Of a DNA stretch of 64,000 nucleotides, positions 12,901 through 22,400 are shown piece after piece (position 1 is the stretch's first letter; each line of letters begins with the position of its first letter). The DNA is from Taenia hydatigena (Eukaryota; Platyhelminthes; Cestoda; Cyclophyllidea; Taeniidae), in the NCBI GenBank assembly GCA_036345935.2, contig JADWOT020001231.1, positions 124,001 through 188,000 on the forward strand, given 5' to 3'. Made by a program: the position numbers and the translations under genes. The notes under the pieces are model-generated. The model saw nothing but the letters and a program-made list of their open reading frames with translations. It was not told the origin of the DNA and did no database searches.

Positions 12901-15900
12901 GATGGAGCAACCTGCCTCCTCTGTGGCAAGCGCCGCGGTCATCTCGCAAGTCGACGCAACATCTGCCGCTGTCGCAGCATGCTCGAATGTGCTGCATGTC
13001 ACACTGACACCTGGTACGTCAATGTCATAGGCTTGATATACTGACCCATGGCTCCGTTGAGCTGCATTGGGTGCATGCACACACCCCTTGAATAATCACG
13101 ATTACTACGCTTAGAAGACAGAAGGCGGGTCCTGCTTGTCTAGAGGCATTATAACCATAAGGAAGAATATGAATTGTAGAGCCAGACTAAAAGAGATCAT
13201 TAAGTCATTTATTGTGTCATACAATTGCTTTAAATATCAAGCTGGGTACGAAATCGTTTGCTTTTTTGCAACATTGCTATCTGCGAGGCAACAAATTCTG
13301 CTTATGAACTGTAAAAACCAACTTACCTTGCAATTTTAAGTAGGTAGGCCTGCGAGATGCCCTTGTTGCGCTTTAAATTAGAAGCCCTAACTGACAGCCA
13401 ATTAGGTTAATGACCCATGCCAAGAAAGCAGTTCTAAAGATTGCAGCAAAAGTAGTGCTGTTCCAATGAAAATGTGCTTACTTCGTACGAGGTTTGCGTA
13501 CACGAAAATAAGTATTTCGTACCATACCAATAACCTTCACCTCGAGACACAGACCCTACCCATTCGACAAATGGTTTTTGCATGAGGAAGGCAACTCTTC
13601 TCTCTTTCCATTTTTTCGGCAGGATCAAAGAGGAACATAGGAACAGACCAGCCGCAACGCTAGCGTACGGCTGCCAGACGCACGGTGCATTCCGCGCCTA
13701 CGCCGACGGGATGGAAAAAAGCGTGCTGCACATCGCCTTTACCGTGATGGCGGGAATGATACCAGTCTTCATTGTCCTTCCTGATATGCTGGTATGCTTT
13801 CGTCTCCATTTGTCGAAGATATTGTGGCCATGACACTGGACCACTGCCATCCAACTAATGCGGCGCAACATGGCTGAACCGTAACGAATGATTAAATGTA
13901 CAAATATTTACAGCCTGCTCTCTGCCCTAAAAAATGATATATGAAATTGAAGTACAGCAAGTGGTTTCATGGAATGAAAATGAGGTCTGCAATGTAGTGC
14001 CTGAAATTGGCAGCATAGAATGGGCAGGCGGAGAGGTATGGCAAAATGGAATCTTTCAAATATCCTTAGAGGGACGCGTTGAGAGCACATTTAAGGAACA
14101 AAATTTAGAGCCATACCTGTTTCGGCAATAGCTCTAACTAGGTCACTGCTAGGACACCGCAATTTTTCCACGCCAATATGGCACACGTTCTCCAATGAAA
14201 CCGCACGCCTTTTAAGACTTGAAGATCTGATAAATTTATTTCAATTAGTGATGCAAGCAGATCTACTTGCTTTAACTAAAATAAAACGACTGCCTTTTTC
14301 GAAATTAGTTTGTTGTGAACAGAAGACTGATTGCACTTAACTGATGCGCCATGTCTTTAAGTAGCACTGTTTGCCTTCCTCCTTCAACAAAACACATAAC
14401 TCTTGAAATGCTACAAACTTACATTAAGCTATACTAGGTAGAGTTTAGCATCCTGAGAACAGCCCAAAATTATGTTCCTTTTGGCTGTTTTTGCCGAAAA
14501 ATAAAAGTAACTTATGATGTTTTTAAAATGTTGATAAACAGCTTCCAATTCTCTTGATTTTTGTGCAGCAAACGCCAAAAGCTTTGAAATGCTTGCTGAT
14601 TGAGCGACTGGCTCACTATCCAAGTAAATGTCAAACTGATTTATGATGTGAAATGTGTTTCGTTAAAAGAAGATGCATGAATCCGGCTGCCTTAAACCCA
14701 CACAGTTGAGGCTGGTAAATCCACTGCAAAAAGATCCAGCTCCTACTAGATTAGAGCAGCGCAGCATATCGCTCAGTACCAAGCTGCGTCCGGAATTGGA
14801 GACTAGGCACTGTTTTTGCCACGAGAGAAATAAACTGTTGTTAAAACGGAGGATGTTGCAAGCTCTGAAAATATCTCTAAAGAAACTTCGCAATGTTACC
14901 TGAGTTTTGGGGCGGCAAGGCAACTTGGCACTTATATTTGCGTTTTAGATGACGGATATCCTATGCTTCAGTCTATGTACACCCTTTGTGGGGTGCCTTT
15001 GTCTCAGCATTCTCTGGGCACGTCTCTCCAAAGCCGCACTTCTAATTGGCTACATCGTTAGTTCAGCGAGCTCATTCACCATCTGGCTTGTGCTTAAATA
15101 CGCCTCGTCTTTAGGTGCGTTGCTGGCACTTTGCGCAATACATGTGAACTTGGATGAAGGGAAATTTTTCTGCACAATTAATTTAATATATTTTAGTTAA
15201 CTGATGACTTGGTAGGAAAGCAGAGTCAATCGCGCATTGAATTCATTGCCAAAATGGCTCTATGCAAGCAAGTGCTCATGATCTAGGCAATCGGAAGGCG
15301 CTTTTAATGCCTTCATTTTGAGCACACAGGCTGATGTCCCACTGTCCCAGTAATTAAGGAATAGGGAGTTGAATAGCAGCTTATATGAGTTTCACTATCC
15401 AGGTGGAAATTCTTGTTTCTAACTCCTTCCATTTTCGTTTTAACCCCAACCAGATGTTAAGCAGACTAAGCTGATAGGATTGGGAGTGGCATTTTTGGGT
15501 GGCTTTCTGCTGCCTGTATTAATCACTCTCCTCCACACCAAAACCATTGCACCTGAGGTGGCGCCTGGCGTGTGGGGATGTGTACAGAAAATCGACAATC
15601 CTCTCGTTCCTTGGCCTGAGGTCTTTACTCAGTAGGTTGACAGAGCCATCGATTTTGCAGTCGCGTCTTTTAACGTTTAGTGACGCCTGTAAGAGCAAAA
15701 TATACAACTATATTTTTAAGCATTCCCATAATGATATATTTTCCAACGGATTGCTTATGTCCACCTCAAAATGTCAACATTGACCGACGGCTAAACAAAC
15801 AGATCTGCGTTTTTCCACGCGTCTAAGCGAGAAGAAGCCCGCCCTGTCGGAGGTACACAGAGCTCTGGCGCCACTGCGCAATTTGACCCGGGGCATCGCC

Positions 15901-16433
15901 ATTTTCAATTTTGTCGTATTTCTCGGTTTCTGGCAGATACTTGGACATGCCTTGCAAACACTCGACTTCAACTGCTTCTGCTTCTCCGTATGTGTCGGTT
16001 TGTGATTCAAGGAATTCTCTTTAAATAACGAATGGTTATTAATCCAGTGTCCAAGGATTTTATCATGCAAATAAATTCAGGCCTGCAAGTGCCGTAGAGG
16101 TGCATTACTATTCAGTCTGCTTACACTCAAGTGAACACATGATATTAGTGAAGGCATGTGCTCTCTAAATTTCACACGATTTCATCCATAACGTATGTAA
16201 CGGACGTGATGAGAAAGACGTGGATATTTCAATTTGAAAATCCCAGTTGCATTTGGCTGTGGTGATCGCCTTTATACTAAATGCATAGCATATTTTAAAA
16301 GGTGGGATCTATTGAGATCTGGACATACCTATCAACTGCCTTCTGCCTCATCTTTCCTCTGATGCCTCTGGTCTCTCATCAAAGAGCATATTTCAGGTGC
16401 CAACTGCGCAAGTTCCGGATGGTGATGAGGTAG
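6704..16433 (+). CDS. Divergent DUR3-like sodium:solute symporter, 13+ exons
   Basis: Multi-pass membrane transporter of the SSS/SLC5 superfamily, closest to the DUR3 urea/polyamine symporter branch, expected to couple solute uptake to an ion gradient at the plasma membrane. Exons joined: 6704-6946, 7566-7676, 8629-8839, 9814-10020, 11019-11205, 11978-12135 (or from 11953), 12883-13013, 13623-13791, 14949-15114, 15454-15620, 15661-15688, 15803-15987, 16302-16433. All have AG/GT borders and compatible phases except the 11205 junction. The total is about 2.1 kb coding, near 700 residues, the usual DUR3 length. Diagnostic pieces in family order: SKRLNNLGIV, RTKSPGAQTI, LDQALWETSI, SSILYHDVLTTYIR, CLLCGKRRG, THGAFRAY, LSILWARLSK and IDNPLVPW. 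Several motifs normally conserved are altered (the TWAATLLQSS segment reads ITRPASLLET; the GGLxATF loop is absent), so the substrate may differ. A generic SLC5 member is the alternative. Substrate and ion are not determinable from this. Confidence 0.72.
7566..7676 (+). CDS. Symporter exon 2: second membrane segment
   Basis: 37 codons, phase 0 on both sides, acceptor TTTCTAG and donor GTAAAT. It encodes SDFASISKRLNNLGIVITAF followed by ITRPASLLET. This lines up with the family block in which a phe-ser-ser-arg/leu-gly motif leads into a tryptophan-rich helix. The usual TWAATLLQS is changed: both Trp are lost and ITRPASLLET replaces it. That helix contributes to the substrate/ion path in the superfamily, so the change is notable. 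Confidence 0.68.
8208..8279 (+). other. tRNA-like A-box/B-box pair inside symporter intron
   Basis: TAGCGCAATGG (8208-8218) fits the polymerase III A-box and GTTCAAACTC (8270-8279) is close to a B-box. A D-arm can be drawn, but the anticodon and T stems cannot be closed. It is best read as a decayed tRNA-derived element (SINE head or tRNA relic) in the intron between exons 2 and 3. Chance is possible. Confidence 0.3.
8629..8839 (+). CDS. Symporter exon 3: helices around the RTKSPGAQT motif
   Basis: Acceptor GAATTTAG, donor GTGAGC, 70 codons plus one base (phase 1). It encodes YDIVGCISEP, a hydrophobic helix VYTIFVLLLVEF, then RTKSPGAQTIAQFVGRRFG and a second helix. The RxxxPGAxT...RFG block is a hallmark of DUR3 proteins (usually KRxAPxAHT...RYG) and is the clearest N-terminal evidence for the family. 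The YGVSGPFWYA motif expected before it is degraded to YDIVGCISEP. Confidence 0.75.
9814..10020 (+). CDS. Symporter exon 4: two membrane helices
   Basis: Acceptor CCTCGCAG and donor GTATGT. Two leading bases complete the split codon from exon 3 and one base is left over (phase 1). It encodes VTQDVSRMAIVSIVFILVG, a basic turn ARRRSC, and a second helix rich in Leu/Ile/Val/Phe, ending NVPTYTPFG. In DUR3 homologues the turn region carries GGLxATF; here it is ARRRSC, a clear departure. Confidence 0.7.
11019..11205 (+). CDS. Symporter exon 5: core DQxxW motif
   Basis: Acceptor CCCACAAG, donor GTAGGA; two leading bases complete a Gly codon. It encodes GHVVIVVLDQALWETSI, then LPPNHGALGLLLAIIVAFCI and PFAFGIVCGLGLRALES. 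This matches the DUR3 core (valine-rich lead, DQSYWQ, AIPF and GLGYLALE). It ends two bases into a codon (phase 2), which does not fit the phase required by the next recognised exon. Confidence 0.8.
11683..11704 (+). CDS. Candidate 22-nt microexon bridging exons 5 and 6
   Basis: Preceded by CATTCTGCAG and followed by a GTATGC donor. Its 22 nt would carry phase 2 into phase 0, letting exon 6 start at 11953 after CATCGCAG in the correct frame. It would add RIWTSCSN. This is only a bookkeeping solution to the frame gap; no family residues support it. Another microexon, or a frameshift in the gene, would also explain the gap. Confidence 0.25.
11978..12135 (+). CDS. Symporter exon 6: GKGG and SSILYHD helix
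   Basis: In the family frame it encodes GLTLFATPIHLLGKGGVW, a hydrophobic helix, and GASSILYHDVLTTYIR before donor GTGAGT, phase 0. DUR3 proteins have GLVPPAxAxxxxGxxG, then a helix, then SSIxxYDxYxTYI at the same place. The start may be 11978 (after CTTTTAG, phase 1) or 11953 (after ATCGCAG, phase 0). Neither joins exon 5 directly in frame. The shifted reading frame over the same bases is open but makes no family sense. Confidence 0.7.
12883..13013 (+). CDS. Symporter exon 7: cysteine-rich cytoplasmic insert
   Basis: Acceptor CCCTTTAG, donor GTACGT, leaving two bases (phase 2). It encodes PFKKQVDGAT, CLLCGKRRG, then NICRCRSMLECAACHTDTW. Six cysteines fall as CxxC, CxC and CxxC across 29 residues, a spacing that could bind zinc. 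My recollection is that some invertebrate, fungal and protist DUR3-like proteins carry a Cys-rich loop here; whether it binds metal is inference. Confidence 0.72.
13623..13791 (+). CDS. Symporter exon 8: THG motif and helix
   Basis: The first base completes the Trp codon split with exon 7; ends phase 0 at donor GTATGC. It encodes YGCQTHGAFRAYADGMEKSV followed by a hydrophobic helix IAFTVMAGMIPVFIVLP. The preceding 37 bases contain a good pyrimidine tract and CGGCAG. A seventh cysteine next to THG could belong with the cluster of the previous exon. Confidence 0.7.
14949..15114 (+). CDS. Symporter exon 9: SILWARLSK helices
   Basis: Acceptor GCGTTTTAG, donor GTGCGT, phase 0 in and phase 1 out. 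It encodes two helices around LSILWARLSKAA, with a second helix ending IWLVLKYASS. DUR3 homologues have a helix ending in LTWxRxSKxGxxxG and then a second helix with WL at its end, in the same order. Confidence 0.75.
15454..15620 (+). CDS. Symporter exon 10: IDNPLVPW motif
   Basis: Acceptor CAACCAG; the first two bases complete an Asp codon. It encodes a Gly/Leu-rich helix, then TKTIAPEVAPGVWGCVQ and KIDNPLVPWPE. The IDNPL.PW signature matches the cytosolic segment of DUR3-like proteins. The donor is taken as GTCTTT at 15621 because reading on gives an in-frame TAG at 15633-15635. The resulting intron would be only 40 nt. Confidence 0.68.
15661..15688 (+). CDS. Symporter exon 11: 28-nt microexon
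   Basis: Flanked by GATTTTGCAG and a strong GTAAGA donor. Its 28 nt convert phase 0 to phase 1, exactly what exon 12 needs. It adds SRLLTFSDA, a plausible filler between the NPLxPW motif and the basic RLSEKK segment. Without it the two flanking exons cannot be joined in frame, so support is by phase and splice signals, not by homology. Confidence 0.5.
15803..15987 (+). CDS. Symporter exon 12: RLSEKKPALSEV and helix
   Basis: Acceptor AAACAAACAG, donor GTATGT. It encodes LRFSTRLSEKKPALSEVHRA, then a hydrophobic helix IAIFNFVVFLGFWQIL and a tail with three Cys/Phe pairs. The family has RLxxRPSLxxV followed by a helix with a Trp in this position. Ends in phase 0. Confidence 0.65.
16302..16433 (+). 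CDS. Symporter exon 13: last helix and stop
   Basis: Acceptor TTTTAAAAG, phase 0. It encodes VGSIEIWTYLSTAFCLIFPL, then a basic tail (KFRMVMR) and TAG at 16431-16433. A tryptophan-bearing last helix is usual for DUR3-like proteins. An alternative is splicing at GTAGTG (16430) onto 16688-16750, which would read HWFSDLRLKRTHKS and stop soon after. No convincing poly(A) signal was seen just downstream. Confidence 0.55.
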   Translation: MGSIEIWTYLSTAFCLIFPLMPLVSHQRAYFRCQLRKFRMVMR

Positions 16434-19400
16434 TGCCGTGCTGCAGCTGCATAACGACTTCATTTGGCTTAGCTTGCAATGACAAATAGGCCCCAGTATT
16501 TAGTACTCCTCAGGCATCAATTTGTGCATGCGATTGTAAACATTGACTTTCTTTGAATTCATTTCGCACGATTCTCCTTAATACCATGTTTGCGATTTCA
16601 CTACTATTGTAGGAAAATTGCACCTTTGTTCTAAAATCTACTAATTGTACTGCATATGGGAGTAATGCAAAGTTCGCTGTTTTACAGGCATTGGTTTTCT
16701 GACCTTCGCCTTAAAAGGACGCATAAATCGCAGACGTTGCTACATCAGAGGTAATGAACTTGTCACTGCTACCAGAATGTCAGAACAATTGATCAAAGCA
16801 CATGGCGTGCATAATAGCCTCGCGCACTAGCAATTACAACTGATTCTACCCAAAGCATTCTTCAGTGTTGCAAACAAGCTGTAAACCAATGAATTTTACG
16901 CTGATTATTCTTGGTACCTGCAGCCCGTCGTGTTTGATACAACCATATCAGCGGCTGTTGATCTTCACATTTGTCCCATAAAAGACTTTAATTTGCAGCT
17001 GGCTTCTGTGTATGACCTTTTCAAGCAAAACAGGCTTGGATGCAATGGAGTGCTAAACTTGAAAGCATGTAAAGCGTGTTAGGAAAAGGGCTCATTCATA
17101 CGCATCCACGAGGACTTATCTCGTGGCAGACAGTATCCACCTCGGAATAAGATAAGCTAAGGAATGAGCGAGTTAAAGCAAATCAACGTTTTTTAATGGG
17201 TCGCTAGCAAACAGATTACTTCTCAAAATGTCATTCGCGCATAACTTTTACAAAACAACTTGGAACTGAACACACTAACTCCTATTGGGCTGAATTGACA
17301 ATTATTCACGCGGTCTAAGAGAGGACAGTACATAAAAATGCGTAACGATAGTACTCATAACGTGTATCATGCTGAATGTGCTATTAAAGTGCCAATTTAC
17401 CCTTCAATTTAATAGAGAGCCTGTGCGAATCAAATAGGGTCAAGTGAATAGATGCGCTTTTGGTCAGGCATGTAATCCATGCATGCTGTAGAATTTGACA
17501 AATGGAATCGAACGCTTGCTTTGGAAACGAAAGGGCATTCTTTCTAGCCCATAGGACATGCGAAATAAGGTTGACTTTATGGTGTCTGATGCTGCAGTGA
17601 ACTACCGAATGAATTGAAGTAAAGGGAAGTAAAACCACCTCACCTGTCACAACTGTCGAGTCTTGAAACCTTGGCAATTTGAGGGACCTAAAACATGAAT
17701 AAAATAGGCATGATACGATCAAATTATACAAAAATGTGAATTTCAGTTCGCAAATATTGCCTTGGATTATGATAAATTTGAGCTATTTTGATTGTGCGTG
17801 TGGCAGCTGCGTAAACGATGTTCATAAAATGTGGTAATGAGCCTCAGAATGAAAAGGAAGGCTAAACGCAACCCTTGTGCTTTAATTACATGTCCAGATT
17901 TTAAGGTTTTCGAGGACCGGAAACTCGAAGTCACAGTTTAGTTAAGATCGGTTCCCACGCAACCTTAAAGCCAGTTAACGACCGCCTTATAATGGAGTAA
18001 ACAACTCAACCGGGTGAATGAGTGCGTGCATTTTGGCAAGTCACAAATGATCATGCAATAAAACCATCTATTCCTGCCACAAAGGATGGATGGAATGACT
18101 TTTGCTTGAAATTTCTGAACACAGTTATTTTTATTTCTACATTTCTACTTATCAGAAAAATACATTCGTGGGTACAACATAGCATCATGACGTGTTGGTT
18201 GCACTGTGATGGTCCTCATGTTGGTATTACCGACAAGACAGGGTGAGCGAAGAAGTACAATTTACGTACGGAACCACACACTAGAGCGACTAAGCGGTTG
18301 GTTTTTCTACTAAGTCCCAGATTTCGCACATTTTTACCACCATTAAAATAATTAGTATCATAGCGACCTAGAATGGACACTCTTTTCTTGATTTCGTATG
18401 AAGTATTTTTAATTTCCTGAAGGAATAATATCACGAACAGGCAGGCCGACAGACAAGTTTATAATAAACTAATGTTTGCTAAAGTTAATAGGGCCAAGAT
18501 CATGGACGAAACCGAGATTAGATGTTTGAAGTGAGCGAAAATGAGGCGATCCCCTGTAGCCAGCTAAGAGCCGGCTACCAGATGCATTTTTCACTCTAAG
18601 TGTCCTCTGCAAATCAATCGCACCTCCAATCAAATCATGCGTTTAAAAGGCCTCATCAATTCTACTTTTCAGCTATATCTTTATTTGCTTAACTGTGGTT
18701 TATTTTCATGCATTTAGAAAACTTACTCGAAACATTGGCAGCGTTTGTGCTCAAGTATATGCATAATAAGCCAGAGAAATCGTGACTGTTATGCATTGTT
18801 TTAGTGTGGATAATAGCATGTCGTCAGCATTGAATCACTTTTTGCCCGAATTGTTTATTACAAGCTCTGGAATGTATCTATGCTCCCTATCCTCTGCCAT
18901 GCCACTCGGTTGGCTTTATATTCATCCCCAACAGCAAGACACTGTATGGTTCATATAATGCTTGGCTAATGGACAGAAGATTTCCGATGTCATCAAATCA
19001 TTCGATTCACTAGGCCTTCTCTGATTGAGGACTACCCAAACAAATATATGTTTGGCATTCTTTCATTTTATTTATGTCTTTACCAGCATTCAAGTTCTTT
19101 AACTACTCAATCACCATAGAAAATCTTTTGATGAGGCCCATTTTGCTCAGCAATCATCGTTTTATATTTTTAGACACCTCCACTGCCACTTCACCTGCTT
19201 CATTACTGTTAGCCAACTTTCAGATGTACTGTCCGCCAGCATAATATGGCTTTACATCTCAACGACAATGTTTTATCCCCAAAATCCAACAGTCCCTTTC
19301 GTGTAGTTCCAAGCCTTTAATCCATGCCAGTATGCAAAGCTCCCTTGCTGGTATTGTAGCATTCATAGTTGATTGTTATAAACCAGCGCAAAACTTCATT

Positions 19401-22400
19401 TGCAAAACGTTTTAATATAGAATAATTTTAGGAGTTTATAAATTATGAACTCACTAGTATTTATGTAATCTACCTTCTCCTAATAGAAGTGATAATTATT
19501 TTAACTTAATTTGGTCTCGGTGACAGTGATCGCTGTTAAAGTAAATAATATAACTAGAAGCAAAATCAGGATTCTTTCACCTGATTTCCAATGAAAGACT
19601 ATAAGCCTGTTTAAAATTATTGGGATCCGACAATGCTCGTATGCCTCTTGGATGCTCTACTCACTGTATTGCCTTCTACTGTTTTACAGCATCTCCTCAG
19701 ACATAACCAAGCTTTCTTAACAGCATATCATTATTCGTTACCATAATTTGTCACCGTAATTTAATAAATTTCAAATCACTCTGTCACGTTCGTGTTTCTA
19801 ATCAGGCGTCAACCTATAAAGCTATTTATAGGAGTTTTGTTTAATAATCTTACCTGCCAAGGCATTTACCGAAAAGCACACAATATATAAGATCGTCATT
19901 AGCGACGATCAAAATGGTGCTCGACTGTGAAAGCAACACCGATAGCAAGACGTTTCTGGCACGTTCACCTATTGATGCGCTGAAGCGCAATTAATAGAGC
20001 TGATGCACTATACTGGTGTAGGTGTTTAAATTCAATCATCAGTTACGTTATCTGATTTCGCACTTTCTCCATTAGGGTCACGTTCCTACTCTAATCAGTA
20101 AAGTAAGCCTTCTTCACTATTCATTGAGACAGAATGTGGTTTTTGGGTTGCGCTTATATGCAATAACTCAAGCGGAGTTGCCTTTTTTCGTTATGCTTTG
20201 CAGTAGTGATCGGGGAACACAGGACTGCAAAGCAAAGCGTCGATCGTTCATGTAGCATCACAACAGGCACTCAAAGTTATTGTTTAGCTGCGTACGGATG
20301 TTGGAAATGAACAAGACAAAATGCATCGATGCTTGTACTGATATTTATGATTTCAGAGCTTCTAGTAAAATAAAAAGGCTATCAGAGAGGAGCTGTGGTC
20401 GCTTGCGGGCTACAGAAGCGGTAGCCTTAGGTGTCTGCATAATGGCTAAATAATCCAAATCAACGAACCAAAATATTTTCGCTAGTGCTGCGCAGCCAAA
20501 CGCTTGCCTTGTTGTCTCTCAATTTACCACTTTATTAATATCATGTTCTGTTTCTCGAAGTATAATGTGCGCTTCGTGAAATCTGCTACTCTCAAGCACT
20601 GAAGAGGCAATGAATGGATCTTGATCCATGCCTACTTTGCAGATACAGTAGGAGGCACGAAAACCAATGTTGTGGCGCAGCAGAGTAAGCTCACATGGTA
20701 ACCCACTAAATCATTTTAAAACCCTAAAATCTCACATGCTGCCAAGTATATTTGAGCCCAATTATTTAAATTTTGTCCTTTCATGAGCCAAATGGGAATC
20801 ATAGATCCTATTTTCATACTAACTTACCGCGCGTAAACCGTTTGCTTAGATATTAGTACTTAACCAGCTGTTGTTTTTACCGATGCCATTGCTCGTCTTA
20901 AAATTAAGTGTGCTACTTATACTGACGTATCGATGCACTTTGTCGTAGTATAGGCCACGTTTCAGTTTTGCGCGACCGCTCAAGAACTTCACTGCTCGGG
21001 CACCGCCAAGTTAGAAACATTACGGCTGCCTTACTCTATGGAAGGATATCGTCTTGCGTCTGATCCTCAGACAAAAATCACGTATTACACAGTTTGGCTT
21101 CACTGACAAAAAGTCGTACAACGCATTTAACTTAACTTACGAGGGACAAACGACTTCTTTATGGGAGCCAGTTACGTCTGCAGATAAGCATCTTACTTTG
21201 CACGTTACCAACACATGGTAACGCATCATTGACGAGGCAGCAGGCATTTGATCCCTTGACGCTTCCATTAACACCAACTTATAAAATATGCAGGTGCTCG
21301 CTTACGCTTGGCACACATAGGGATTGTCGAAACTTCTAACATCTTATCCAAGTCCGTGGTTTCCTTATACATATATATAATTATCTCCTGCATTTAAACT
21401 TGCATGATATGAGTGTCAGTCACTGTCATGGGAATTCTTAAAGACCTTTCACACCCACGGCATTAATAAAACACAAAATAACGTACCAGCCCTGCCACTT
21501 CAGATTTTTTAGTGGCATCAAAATTGACCAATTCCTCTTACCGCCAACCGCAGATTTTCAAAAGTGTTAATTTATTTGCTTTATAAATATAGGGTGCTTA
21601 AGGTAAATTCGCACAGAAGACCCTGTTTTCGCACCAAAAGGTGGGAATGAGTCAACAATATGTGCCTTTTGGTTTGTAATTTGGCAGAGTTAAAATCACA
21701 ATGCAGCCCTTGGAATTTCTTCTTTCATTTGTTTTAGGCATTCACGTCTGTTTGAACTTTGGAAGAGCGGCTGTGCATCGCTAGGTTCACTTCCTCTCCG
21801 CGCAAAACAGATTAAAATATCGATTTATTATCACTTTCATGAGATTATTTCGATTGGTAGCATGCATAATGGGGCATTGCTACCAGTTTCTTCATACCTA
21901 ACAAACTTATAGCGTTATACTTGAAGACCGTATTTGATTTTGGATGGCTGGTTAAGGCGATAAAAGGTACATGTGCATTGTTGCAACAGATTTAAATGTT
22001 TAGACAGTCTAAAATTCAAAACAAAACAAAATACCCTATTGTGAGAAAAGGACGCAACGCAAGATGCGAAATTTAAAACTGGTAAGCAAAAAGGCAAATA
22101 AACAATGCTGGGAAACAAGTTTTGGAAAGAAAGGAACATATTTTGATGTTGCCGGCATGTACATTTGTTAATTTCGCATCGCAGAAATTCCAATTTTGGA
22201 CTCAGTATTTTGCCATATCCCGATGGTTGGGTAAAAAGCGAAAATTTTGTTGCCAGACTTTGCCATCTGACCAAGGACTACCCTTGTCACATGGAGCAAC
22301 AACCAATTACTTTATGGGAATAAAAATTGTAACGCTGATGTCAAATGCATCACTATCTGTGAAATTCGCCTGCGCATTGGAATGACGCTTTGATCAAGGA

